Part shown: positions 1 to 9,312 of the stretch, one piece after another
Numbering within the stretch: the stretch's first letter is position 1
How the letters are laid out: the number at the start of each line of letters is the position of its first letter
Assembly: GCA_028280665.1 (NCBI GenBank)
Contig: JANQLJ010000032.1
Location: 1-49,981 of the forward strand
Length of the DNA: 49,981 nucleotides
Source of the DNA: Alphaproteobacteria bacterium
GTDB lineage: Bacteria > Pseudomonadota > Alphaproteobacteria > JAJFIK01
Direction of reading: 5' to 3'
Notes under the pieces: generated by a model
Databases searched by the model: none
The model's input: only the letters and a program-made list of their open reading frames with translations
Told to the model about the DNA's origin: nothing
Position numbers and translations under genes: made by a program

Positions 1-567
1 GGCGCCCCTAAGGCTTTGCGGCTTTCCCAGCGCCTCCCCGATGGCGGCAAGAATTTCTTCGGGCTCCGCCATGCGGCCAAAGCCATGCTCGCCACAGGCC
101 ATGTCGCCCTGATTGGGACCAACCGCGTGTACGCCATCCTGGGCAAGGCGGGCGAGGTTTCTCTGGGTTGCCGGATGCTCCCACATGCGGTGGTTCATGG
201 CGGGCGCGATCAGAACCGGCTTGTCGGTCGCCATCAGGACCGTGGTTGCAAGATCCGAGGCGATGCCGCCTGCCATCTTGGCCATCAGGTCGGCGGTGGC
301 GGGGGCCACCACCACAAGGTCCGCATCGCGGCTGAGTTGAATGTGCCCCATCTCCGCCTCGTCGGTGAGGTCGAAGAGGTTTTGATAAACCTTGTCCTCA
401 GTCAGCGCGCCGACGGACAGGGGTGTCACGAACTCCGCGCCCCCTTGGGTCAGCACCGCGCGCACGTCCGCGCGCTCCTTTCGTAGGCAGCGGATCAGCT
501 CAAGGGTCTTGTAGGCGGCAATGCCGCCGCCAATGATCAGAAGAATGCGCTTGCCGTCGAGCGGCAT
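1..567 (-). CDS. coaBC: Bifunctional phosphopantothenoylcysteine decarboxylase/phosphopantothenate-cysteine ligase, N-terminal (CoaC) part; truncated by window edge
   Basis: Not in the ORF track because it has no stop inside the window. Hand translation of the minus strand from ATG at 567 gives MPLDGKRILLIIGGGIAAYKTLELIRCLRKERADVRAVLTQGGAEFVTPLSVGALT...DLVVVAPATADLMAKMAGGIASDLATTVLMATDKPVLIAPAMNHRMWEHPATQRN, a typical flavoprotein CoaC domain. Confidence 0.95.
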   Translation of the reverse strand, partial: MPLDGKRILLIIGGGIAAYKTLELIRCLRKERADVRAVLTQGGAEFVTPLSVGALTEDKVYQNLFDLTDEAEMGHIQLSRDADLVVVAPATADLMAKMAGGIASDLATTVLMATDKPVLIAPAMNHRMWEHPATQRNLARLAQDGVHAVGPNQGDMACGEHGFGRMAEPEEILAAIGEALGKPQSLRGA

Positions 568-652
568 GGGCCTCACCCCTTAATCTTCCCAAGGTGTGGG
601 GAATATAGGGATTTACGGCTCCGATGTGTAGATCATTTCCCGGTGAGCGTTA

Positions 653-2248
653 TCAGCCGCCGAAAAGCGCCGCTAAAGCCATGGCCACAAGGGCGCTCGC
701 CCCCACCCACATCGCGGTTCTGCCTGAGCGCGTGCGGCGGGCTTCGGCTTCGCCGATCTCCCGCGCGGTTTCGGGGTGAAGGCGCACGCCCTCTTCGTCC
801 ACCATGTCGGTGACCACGACGGCGGCGTCTTCGAGCTTTTCGATCATCTCCGGCAGGCGCGTGGCGATACGCGCCAGATGCCCCGCCGCATCGGCGGCTT
901 CGCGCACCCGCGCCTCGGGGCCGATATAGTCGGTCATGAAGCGCTCGACCACGGGGCGCGAGGCCTCCCATATATTGTGGCCGGGATCGAGCGTGCGCGC
1001 GACCCCTTCCACCACCACCATGGTCTTCTGCAAAAGCAAGAGCGAGGGCTGCATGTGCATGTCGAAGGCCCGGGTGATCTCAAAAAGCTGGGCGAGGAGC
1101 CCGGCCATGGAAATCTCAGAGACATCACGGCCGAAAATGCGCTCGCCCACCGCGCGCAAGGCGAGGGCGAAATCCTCGCGGGATTTGGCGGGGGGCACAT
1201 AGCCGATGTCGAAATGCACTTGCGCGACGCGGTCATAATCGCGGCAAAGAAACCCGTAGAGCGTTTCCGCCATAAAGCGCCGCTCGGCCTTTGAAAGCCG
1301 CCCCATGATGCCGAAGTCCACGGCAACGAGGCGGCCTTCCTTATCGACGAAAAGATTTCCCGGGTGCATGTCCGCGTGGAAAAACCCGTCGCGTAGCGCA
1401 TGGGTGAGGAACGTCTCGATCACCAGATTGGCGATGCGCGCAGGGTTATGGCCCGCGGCGGCGAGGTCTTCGGCGGTGCGCAAGGATGCGCCCTCCACCC
1501 ATTCCGTAGTCAGCGTGGCTTTCCCCGTGCGCGTCCAATCGACCGCGGGCACCACGAAACTCTCGTCGCGCTTCGTGTTTTCTGCCAGCGCACTTGCGGC
1601 GGCGGCTTCAAGGCGCAGGTCCATTTCCTGATCCACCGAGGCTTTCAGGGTCTCGATGGCTTTAACGGGCTCAAGGCGCTTGAGGGAGGGCTGGAGCTTT
1701 TCGGCGATCCGCGCGGCGAAAAAGAAGGCATCGAGGTCTTTACGGAAGCGCCGTTCGATATCGGGCCGCAGTACTTTCACGGCCACCTTTTCGCCGCCGG
1801 CGGTGGTGGCGCGGTGCACTTGGGCGATGGAGGCCGCGGCCACGGGCTCGCTGAGTTCTGCGAAAACCTTATCGAGGGGCTTGCCGAGATCGGCTTCGAT
1901 ACGGGCGATGGCTTTATCTTGCGAAAAAGGCGGCAGCCGGTCCTGCAGGATATTGAGGCCTGACGCCATCCCCTCGCCTACAATGTCGGGGCGGGTCGCA
2001 AGAAACTGGCCAAGCTTGATGTAGGTGGGGCCGAGCTTTTGCAGCGCTTCGGCAAGGCGCGCGGCCTGGGCTTCGGTGGTATCACCCTCTTGTCCTTGGC
2101 GCCGTGCGCCCAACCGCAAGACGGCGGCGGCAAGTTTCGCCAAGCCCGGCACTTCGGCCTCGAATTCGACCGGCAGCAGTGCCTCATAGGCGGCAAGGGT
2201 GCGCGCCGCGCGCAACAAGCGCCCCAGATTGCCCAGCGCGCGGACCAT
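653..2248 (-). CDS. ubiB: Ubiquinone biosynthesis protein UbiB (ABC1/ADCK-like atypical kinase)
   Basis: ABC1 family motifs (KLGQFLATRPDIVG; AAASIAQVHRA; HADMHPGNLFV; VDFGIMGRL). Start trimmed to [12 protein letters not shown] at 2248, overlapping the ubiE stop (TGATG). Confidence 0.93.
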   Translation of the reverse strand: MVRALGNLGRLLRAARTLAAYEALLPVEFEAEVPGLAKLAAAVLRLGARRQGQEGDTTEAQAARLAEALQKLGPTYIKLGQFLATRPDIVGEGMASGLNILQDRLPPFSQDKAIARIEADLGKPLDKVFAELSEPVAAASIAQVHRATTAGGEKVAVKVLRPDIERRFRKDLDAFFFAARIAEKLQPSLKRLEPVKAIETLKASVDQEMDLRLEAAAASALAENTKRDESFVVPAVDWTRTGKATLTTEWVEGASLRTAEDLAAAGHNPARIANLVIETFLTHALRDGFFHADMHPGNLFVDKEGRLVAVDFGIMGRLSKAERRFMAETLYGFLCRDYDRVAQVHFDIGYVPPAKSREDFALALRAVGERIFGRDVSEISMAGLLAQLFEITRAFDMHMQPSLLLLQKTMVVVEGVARTLDPGHNIWEASRPVVERFMTDYIGPEARVREAADAAGHLARIATRLPEMIEKLEDAAVVVTDMVDEEGVRLHPETAREIGEAEARRTRSGRTAMWVGASALVAMALAALFGG

Positions 2249-3009
2249 CAGATTTTCCACCCCGAATGAAGGGCCGCGATTCCGCCGGAAAGATTGCGCG
2301 CCTTTACCTGGGCGAACCCCGCCGCACCCACCAGCCCCGCAAAGGCCTTCTGGTTGGGAAAGCGCCGGATGCTTTCCACAAGATATTGATAGCTCTCGGC
2401 GTCGCCGGTGATCCATTTGCCGAACCGCGGGATCGCGCGGAAGGAAAACTCATCGTAGATTTTGTCGAGCAGCGGCACCTGCACTTCGGAAAACTCAAGG
2501 CACAGGAACCGCCCGCCGGTTTTAAGCACGCGGAAGGCTTCGGCAAGCGCCTTTTCGATATGGGTCACGTTGCGGATGCCGAAGGCGATAGTGTAGGCAT
2601 CCACCGACCGGTCCTCAAAAGGAAGGTTTTCGGCGTCCGCCGTCACCCAGGCAAGCGGCTGGGGCTTGCGCGCGCGGGAAGTTTGGCTGCGCCCCACGCC
2701 CACCCGCAGCATTTCTTCGTTGATGTCGGCGACAACCACCTCGGCCGCTGCGCCCTTGCGGGCCGAAGCATCAAGCACCCGGAAAGCGATGTCGCCGGTG
2801 CCACCCGCCACATCGAGAACCCGCGCGCCGGGCCGGAGGGAAAGCCAGGCCACCATGGCGTCTTTCCAGAGCCGGTGAACCCCGCCGGACATCACATCGT
2901 TCATGAGGTCATAGCGGTCCGCAACGCTGTCGAAAACGCCGCGCACCATCCCCGCCTTGTCCTCGCCGGGAACGTCCTTGAAGCCGAAAGAAGTTGTCTT
3001 TTCAGTCAT
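2248..3009 (-). CDS. ubiE: Demethylmenaquinone/ubiquinone methyltransferase UbiE
   Basis: [46 protein letters not shown] motif [14 protein letters not shown]. Confidence 0.96.
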   Translation of the reverse strand: MTEKTTSFGFKDVPGEDKAGMVRGVFDSVADRYDLMNDVMSGGVHRLWKDAMVAWLSLRPGARVLDVAGGTGDIAFRVLDASARKGAAAEVVVADINEEMLRVGVGRSQTSRARKPQPLAWVTADAENLPFEDRSVDAYTIAFGIRNVTHIEKALAEAFRVLKTGGRFLCLEFSEVQVPLLDKIYDEFSFRAIPRFGKWITGDAESYQYLVESIRRFPNQKAFAGLVGAAGFAQVKARNLSGGIAALHSGWKI

Positions 3010-3085
3010 CTGGCGGGGACCATAGTCCCCCGGGGCGATCCAGGCTAGCGTGGCGCTTCGCCGCCGTTAACGACAAAGCCCGCCC

Positions 3086-3916
3086 ATGCCCGAACTCCCT
3101 GAAGTGGAAACCGTGATGCGGGGTCTCAAGCCCCACCTTGAGGGGCGGCGGATCGCAAAGGTCAAACTGAACCGCAAGGACTTGCGCGTGCCCTTCCCGC
3201 GGGGGTTTGCAAAGGCCCTTGAAGGGGCAAAGGTCGAGCGGCTCGCCCGCCGGGCGAAATACATGCTCTGGCATCTTGAGACCGGCAAGACGGCCATTGT
3301 GCACCTGGGCATGTCGGGCAAGTTCACGATCTACGAAAATGGCGAGGAGCCTGCCCGAAACCCCCACGATCATGTGGTGATCACCACGGAGGGGGGCACC
3401 CGGCTTATCTATACGGACCACCGCCGCTTCGGGCTTATGACGCTGGCGAAAGGTGCTGATCTGGATGCGCACCCTTATTTTGCGCACATGGGACCTGAGC
3501 CCTTGGGGAACGGGTTTTCCGGCCCCGCGCTTACCGTGGCTCTTAAGGGGAAAAAGACGCCGATCAAGGCCGCACTTCTGGACCAGCGCGTGGTGGCGGG
3601 GCTGGGCAATATCTATGTGTGCGAGGCCCTGTGGCGGGCGCGCATCTCCCCCCGGCGGCAGGCGGCTAGCGTAGCGGGCGTCCGCGCCGAACGGCTCGCC
3701 CCTGCTATCAAGGATGTACTGGGCGAGGCCATCGCCTCGGGCGGCTCCACTTTGCGGGACTATGCGCGCGCCGATGGGGGGCTTGGCTATTTTCAGCACC
3801 GGTTCGACGTTTATGGCCGCGAGGGCGAGCCCTGCCGCGCTTGCGGCAAAGGCACCGTCCGGCGGCTTGTTCAGTCCGGGCGGTCCACCTTTTTCTGCCC
3901 CCAATGCCAGCGCTGA
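3086..3916 (+). CDS. mutM: Formamidopyrimidine-DNA glycosylase (Fpg/MutM)
   Basis: N-terminus [15 protein letters not shown]-terminal zinc finger [27 protein letters not shown]. Confidence 0.97.
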   Translation: MPELPEVETVMRGLKPHLEGRRIAKVKLNRKDLRVPFPRGFAKALEGAKVERLARRAKYMLWHLETGKTAIVHLGMSGKFTIYENGEEPARNPHDHVVITTEGGTRLIYTDHRRFGLMTLAKGADLDAHPYFAHMGPEPLGNGFSGPALTVALKGKKTPIKAALLDQRVVAGLGNIYVCEALWRARISPRRQAASVAGVRAERLAPAIKDVLGEAIASGGSTLRDYARADGGLGYFQHRFDVYGREGEPCRACGKGTVRRLVQSGRSTFFCPQCQR

Positions 3917-4067
3917 CAAGGCGCGGCGGCGCTTTGCCGCCCGCCATTCGTGATCAATTGGGGGGTTTCGTTTCCCGGGCCAAAGGAGTATGTGAGGCGC
4001 CTTCGCGCGGCAGGCTTATGCGGGCGATACGCAGAAAGCGCCCCCTCGGGGGCCAAAGGGGAGTTGC

Positions 4068-4844
4068 ATGGCTTACGAGACCATTATCGTCGACCACGAA
4101 GGCGGCGTTGGCAGCATCACGCTCAACCGGCCCGATGCGCTCAATGCGCTCAATTCGCAGCTGATTGACGAACTGAGCGACGCCCTTGACGATTTCGAAG
4201 GGGACGAGACCATCGGGTGCATTGTCCTTTTGGGCTCGAACAAAGCGTTCGCCGCCGGGGCCGACATTAAAGAAATGCAGCCCAAGACCTTTATGGAGGT
4301 CTACAAGGAAGACTTCATTACGCGGAACTGGGAGCGCGTCACCCGGTGCCGCAAGCCGGTGATCGCAGGCGTCGCCGGCTACGCCCTCGGCGGAGGCTGC
4401 GAGCTTGCCATGATGTGCGATACCATCGTTGCCGCGGACAACGCCAAGTTCGGCCAGCCCGAGATCAATCTGGGCGTCATGCCCGGCGTGGGCGGGACCC
4501 AGCGGCTGACGCGCTTTGTGGGCAAGGCCAAGGCCATGGATATGTGCCTTACAGGCCGCATGATGGACGCCGAGGAAGCCGAGCGCGCGGGGCTCGTTAC
4601 CAAAGTGGTGCCCCTCGATGAGCTCAAGGACGAGGTCATGCGCATGGCCACCAAAATCGCCGAGCAATCCCACCCCATCGTCATGATGACCAAGGAGAGC
4701 ATCAACCGGTCCTATGAGACCACCTTGGCCGAAGGGGTGCGCTTCGAGCGGCGGCTGTTCCACTCCATGTTCGCCACCGAGGACCAGAAAGAGGGCATGA
4801 CCGCCTTTGTCGAGAAGCGGAACCCTCATTTCAAACACCGCTAG
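4068..4844 (+). CDS. Enoyl-CoA hydratase/isomerase family protein
   Basis: Crotonase motifs [60 protein letters not shown]. Confidence 0.95.
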   Translation: MAYETIIVDHEGGVGSITLNRPDALNALNSQLIDELSDALDDFEGDETIGCIVLLGSNKAFAAGADIKEMQPKTFMEVYKEDFITRNWERVTRCRKPVIAGVAGYALGGGCELAMMCDTIVAADNAKFGQPEINLGVMPGVGGTQRLTRFVGKAKAMDMCLTGRMMDAEEAERAGLVTKVVPLDELKDEVMRMATKIAEQSHPIVMMTKESINRSYETTLAEGVRFERRLFHSMFATEDQKEGMTAFVEKRNPHFKHR

Positions 4845-4885
4845 CCCGCAGATTCTGCGGCGCAGCGAAGCCGGGCCCAGCCCGC

Positions 4886-4914
4886 TTGACCCTTGGCAGG
4901 GCGGCGGCTATAAC
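4886..4914 (+). promoter_or_regulatory. Sigma-70-type promoter for rpsT
   Basis: TTGACC (4886-4891), 17-nt spacer, TATAAC (4909-4914), 38 bp before the rpsT ATG. Confidence 0.75.
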
Positions 4915-4951
4915 CCGCCGCCTTAACCCACGAAGATACCGGGATTATTTG

Positions 4952-5218
4952 ATGCCTAACACAGCGTCAGCCAAAAAGATGGTGCGGAAGATCGAACGCC
5001 GCACCGCGGTCAACAAGAACCGCCGGACCCGTATGCGCACCTATGTGCGGCGCGTCGAAGAAGCCATCGCCGCGGGCGATCAGGCGGCGGCCAAGACGGC
5101 CTTCCAGGCGGCCGAGCCGGAAATAATGCGTGCTGTGTCAAAAGGCATCTTGCATAAGAACGCAGGATCGCGGAAAGTTTCCCGCCTCGCGGCGCGTGTC
5201 GCGAAAATGAGTACATAG
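4952..5218 (+). CDS. rpsT: 30S ribosomal protein S20
   Basis: [39 protein letters not shown]...; start trimmed from ORF 4886-5218. Confidence 0.95.
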   Translation: MPNTASAKKMVRKIERRTAVNKNRRTRMRTYVRRVEEAIAAGDQAAAKTAFQAAEPEIMRAVSKGILHKNAGSRKVSRLAARVAKMST

Positions 5219-5249
5219 CCAAGCACCGGACAGACGGACCTGCCACGAG

Positions 5250-5279
5250 GCGGCCGCGTTTCCACGTGGCCGCTTTTTT
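5250..5279 (+). terminator. Rho-independent terminator after rpsT
   Basis: gcggccgcgt-ttcc-acgtggccgc (10-bp stem with one wobble) followed by TTTTTT. Confidence 0.88.
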
Positions 5280-5774
5280 GTATCTTGCGTACTCATGTAA
5301 ATTGATCGGTGTCCGGACGAACTGGTCTTCGCGTTCGCGGGGGCAGCGCGCACACCTAAAAGTATGAAAAATTTTTTACGGATTCGTGCATCAAATCCAT
5401 TGCATCATCTTCATTGATGCGATTAACTATTGCCGCTTCTTTAGAGGCGTCGGCGAGTTCTTTCGAAGGGGCGTAGGGCTTAAAGTTTCAGGGCCACATT
5501 CATCGTCGGCATAAGCACGTATTCACATGAGTTGCAGCGTATGACCGCGGCGTTTATGCGGCCGGGTGGCAGAACCCTATTGTGTCTTCAGCGTCTTTGA
5601 GTGCAGCCCCGCCTGCACGACTTCTTGCCTTTCGGGGGTGATACGGTGGACATCTTCACGAGCGCGCAAAGCGATACCTTCACGGGGTTTCGTGAAACGT
5701 CTCAACACTCTCCATCCCAAAGCCTTCCGTATAAAGATCATTTCAGCGAAGAAACTCACACAAAACCCCGGCTC

Positions 5775-6209
5775 ATGCCCGCCGAGGGCGCCGCCTATGC
5801 AGGTGATGTCAGTGCCGCGGAGGCCTATGAGGTGCTGGCATCGGAGGATGATGCGGTTCTGGTCGATGTGCGGACCAAGGCCGAATGGACCTTTGTGGGC
5901 ATCCCCGACCTTTCTGCACTTGGCAAAAGCGCGGCCCTGGTCGAATGGATCAGCTTTCCCTCCATGGGTCAGAACAAGGCTTTTTTGAGCGATCTCGAAC
6001 GCCTGGTGCCCGGCGCCCGGGAAAAGGCGGTCTTTTTCATGTGCCGTTCAGGCGGGCGCTCGCGTAATGCGGCCATTGCCGCCGCCGCTCATGGCTTTAC
6101 ACGCGCTTACAATATCGACAGCGGGTTTGAAGGCCCGCTTGACGGGGACCGTCACCGGGGCGGCGTAAATGGATGGAAGGCCACGGGACTTCCGTGGGCG
6201 CAGAGCTAG
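5775..6209 (+). CDS. Rhodanese-like domain protein
   Basis: DDAVLVDVRTKAEWTFVGIPDL...VFFMCRSGGRSRNAA; active-site Cys loop CRSGGRS. Start chosen at MPAEGAAYAGDV. Confidence 0.85.
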   Translation: MPAEGAAYAGDVSAAEAYEVLASEDDAVLVDVRTKAEWTFVGIPDLSALGKSAALVEWISFPSMGQNKAFLSDLERLVPGAREKAVFFMCRSGGRSRNAAIAAAAHGFTRAYNIDSGFEGPLDGDRHRGGVNGWKATGLPWAQS

Positions 6210-6353
6210 GAAGCACAGTTAAGAAAGGGAGACGCAGGGCAAGAAACACTACAAACGAAATTAGGTTGACGAAGAACATAAGCCGCAAGCGGGAGCCTCG
6301 CACCTCAAGCGGGCTGCGGCATCAGAACAATCTCATTTGGGTCATACGGGGTC

Positions 6354-7811
6354 ATGTCGGAAACAAACAGAAACTTGGGCAAAGACGAAAGTGCCATTTC
6401 CTCCGGCGGCGAGGGCCAGGCCATCTGGCAGCGTGTCCGCCACCGCCTGCGCCGCGATCTAGGCGACGGGCCATTCAGTTCCTGGGTAAAACCGCTTGCG
6501 CTCAAGGGCCGCCAGGGCAAGAAAGTGACCTTCGGCGTCACCACGCCTTTCATGCGCGACTCGATCCTGGCGCGCTATGGCAACCGCATTGTCGACTACT
6601 GGCGCGAAGAAGACCCCGCCATCGCCGAGATTGAAATAAATGTGGACGCGCCCCCGCGCGACGATGACGCTGCGTCAAACGGCGCGGCCACCACCAGCAA
6701 AAGCGCTGGCGCGGTAGCCGCAAAACCGGCGGCGGCATCCGGCGCGCGCGCCCGCGACGCGGTACCGGCCCTTGATTTCGATGCGCCCCTCGATGCGCGC
6801 TACACGTTTGATGAGTTTGTGGTGGGTAAATCCAACGAGTTTGCCCACGCCGCGGCCCGCCGCGTGGCGGACAGCCCGCAAGTTCCTTTCAATCCGCTCT
6901 TTCTTTATTCCTCGGTGGGTTTGGGCAAGACGCACCTCATGCACGCCATCGGCCACGAGATCCGCCGCCGCAACCCCGCCCGCAAGGTGCTTTATCTTTC
7001 GGCGGAAAAGTTCATGTTCCAGTTCGTCCGCGCGCTCCGCTACAAGGATACCATGGCGTTCAAGCAGAAGTTCCGCGCCGTGGACGTGCTCATGATCGAC
7101 GATGTGCAGTTCATTTCGGGCAAGAACTCCACCCAGGAAGAATTCTTCCACACCTTCAACGCCCTTATCGATCACAACCGCCAAGTGATCATTTCCGCCG
7201 ACCGCTCGCCCACTGATCTCGAAGGTATCGAGGAACGCATCCGTTCGCGGCTCGGGTGGGGGCTTGTGGCAGACATTCATCCCACCGATTACGAACTGAG
7301 GCTCGGCATCCTTCAGGCCAAGGCCGAGCGCATCTACGCCAGCGACAGCATTCAAGTAGAGCCCAAAATCCTTGAGTTCCTCGCCCACAAGGTGATGTCC
7401 AATGTGCGCGAGCTTGAAGGCTCCCTTAATCGCGTGGTGGCGTTCGCTTCCCTCGTGGGCCGTCCCATCACCCTTGAGATGACCCAGGAAGTGCTGCAGG
7501 ACCTATTGAGGGCATCGGAGCGCAAAATCTCCATTGAGGAGATTCAGCGCAAGGTGGCGGAGTACTATTCGATCCGCCTTGCGGATATGCATTCGGCGCG
7601 GCGCGCCCGCGCCGTGGCGCGGCCCCGGCAGATCGCCATGTACCTCGCCAAGCAATTGACCCCCCGCTCTCTCCCCGAGATTGGGCGCAAATTCGGGGGC
7701 CGCGACCACACCACGGTGATGTACGCGGTGCGCAAAATCGAGGAGTTGCGGGCCGGCGACACGGCGCTCGACGAGGATATCGACCTGCTCAAGCGCATGC
7801 TCGAGGCGTGA
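6354..7811 (+). CDS. dnaA: Chromosomal replication initiator protein DnaA
   Basis: YTFDEFVVGKSNEFAHAAARRVAD; Walker A SVGLGKTHLMHAIGHE; Walker B VLMIDDVQFI; C-terminal GRDHTTVMYAVRKIE. Confidence 0.98.
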   Translation: MSETNRNLGKDESAISSGGEGQAIWQRVRHRLRRDLGDGPFSSWVKPLALKGRQGKKVTFGVTTPFMRDSILARYGNRIVDYWREEDPAIAEIEINVDAPPRDDDAASNGAATTSKSAGAVAAKPAAASGARARDAVPALDFDAPLDARYTFDEFVVGKSNEFAHAAARRVADSPQVPFNPLFLYSSVGLGKTHLMHAIGHEIRRRNPARKVLYLSAEKFMFQFVRALRYKDTMAFKQKFRAVDVLMIDDVQFISGKNSTQEEFFHTFNALIDHNRQVIISADRSPTDLEGIEERIRSRLGWGLVADIHPTDYELRLGILQAKAERIYASDSIQVEPKILEFLAHKVMSNVRELEGSLNRVVAFASLVGRPITLEMTQEVLQDLLRASERKISIEEIQRKVAEYYSIRLADMHSARRARAVARPRQIAMYLAKQLTPRSLPEIGRKFGGRDHTTVMYAVRKIEELRAGDTALDEDIDLLKRMLEA

Positions 7812-8145
7812 GCCGGAGGGCCTCCGAAAAGCACTTTGGGCTCAATGGCTTGCCGGGGGCCCAGCACGCGAAATGGGCGCGAAAAATGTGGCATTTTTCC
7901 ACCGGTTTGCGCTAATCTCATAGGCAGATTCGGACGCCTGCTGGCCTGGTGGGGCGGACAGCCAATCACGCGCAAAATTGCGCATTCAAGAAGGGCGTGG
8001 GACGGGCTTGAGCGAGGGGGAAATTCCTTCACCAACGCGAAAAGCCAGCCCCGCCAAGGCACTTCTTCCGCCGCCCTGAATGGCCTGACCACCGCTGGCG
8101 CACGATCCCTTTTGATATGAAACGTCAGACGAAAGACCGAAAGTT

Positions 8146-9264
8146 ATGAGGTTCACCATCGAGCGTAGCGGGCTTCTGAAGTCCCTGAGCCATGTTCAAA
8201 ATGTTGTTGAACGGCGCAACACAATCCCCATTCTTTCAAACGTGCTGTTGCAGGCCTCGGGCGGCAGCCTCACGCTGACCGCAACCGATCTCGACACTGA
8301 GATTATTGAGACCATCGATGCGGACGTGGTGGCCGAAGGCGGCACCACGGCGCCCGCGCACTTGCTTTACGAAATTGTGCGCAAGCTGCCCGATGGCGCG
8401 CAGGTCGATATTGAATACGCCCAGGACGACCAGCGCCTGCATGTGAAAGGCGGGCGCTCGCGCTTTACCCTTGCATGCCTGCCGCGTGATGATTTTCCTG
8501 AAATGGCGGCGGGCGAGCTGCCGGTTGAGTTCACCATCGAAGCCCAGGATCTCGCGCGCGTCATCGACAAAACCAGGTTCGCGATCTCTAACGAGGAAAC
8601 GCGGTATTACCTCAACGGGATTTACGTCCACGCCGCCACCGACGACGGCAACGTTTTGCGCGCGGTGGCGACCGATGGGCACCGTCTTGCGCGCTATGAG
8701 CTGCCGCTGCCCTCGGGTGCTTCTGAGATGCCCGGCATTATCGTCCCCCGCAAGGCGGTGAACGAAATTCGCAAGCTCGTGGAAGAGGGCAGCGGCGTGG
8801 TGGAGGTTGCCCTCTCGGACACCAAAATCCGCTTCGAATGCGACGGCATTGTGCTCACCTCGAAACTCATCGACGGCACGTTCCCCGACTACAACCGCGT
8901 CATCCCCCAAGGCAATGACAAATCGCTGATCTTGCACGGGTCGGACTTTGCCCACGCGGTGGACCGGGTGGCGACCATTTCCGATGAACGCAAGTCCCGC
9001 GCGGTGAAGCTCAACCTCGAAGAAGACCGCATGACGCTCACGGTAGTGAATCCCGAAAGCGGCAACGCCACCGAAGAGCTTGCGGTTGAATATGGCGCGG
9101 GCCCCATCGAGGTCGGCTTTAACGCCAATTACCTGCTTGACATCACGCGCCAGCTCGACGGCGACCAGGCACAGTTCCTGCTCGCCGATCCCGGCTCGCC
9201 CACGCTCGTTCGCGACATGGAAGACGAGCGCGCGCTCTATGTCCTCATGCCCATGCGGGTGTGA
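8146..9264 (+). CDS. dnaN: DNA polymerase III beta sliding clamp
   Basis: MRFTIERSGLLKSLSHVQNVVERRNTIPILSNVLL...; C-terminus YVLMPMRV. Confidence 0.98.
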   Translation: MRFTIERSGLLKSLSHVQNVVERRNTIPILSNVLLQASGGSLTLTATDLDTEIIETIDADVVAEGGTTAPAHLLYEIVRKLPDGAQVDIEYAQDDQRLHVKGGRSRFTLACLPRDDFPEMAAGELPVEFTIEAQDLARVIDKTRFAISNEETRYYLNGIYVHAATDDGNVLRAVATDGHRLARYELPLPSGASEMPGIIVPRKAVNEIRKLVEEGSGVVEVALSDTKIRFECDGIVLTSKLIDGTFPDYNRVIPQGNDKSLILHGSDFAHAVDRVATISDERKSRAVKLNLEEDRMTLTVVNPESGNATEELAVEYGAGPIEVGFNANYLLDITRQLDGDQAQFLLADPGSPTLVRDMEDERALYVLMPMRV

Positions 9265-9312
9265 GGCGCCTGAGTCCCGTGAGATGAGCCGCGTGAGAGA
9301 GGACGGAATTTC

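Noticed and set aside
3002-3919. 305-aa minus-strand ORF opposite mutM
   Set aside because: Exactly mirrors the mutM coding frame; no independent homology signal.
7836-8120. 94-aa ORF in the dnaA-dnaN spacer
   Set aside because: No recognisable family and atypical composition; better treated as non-coding control DNA.
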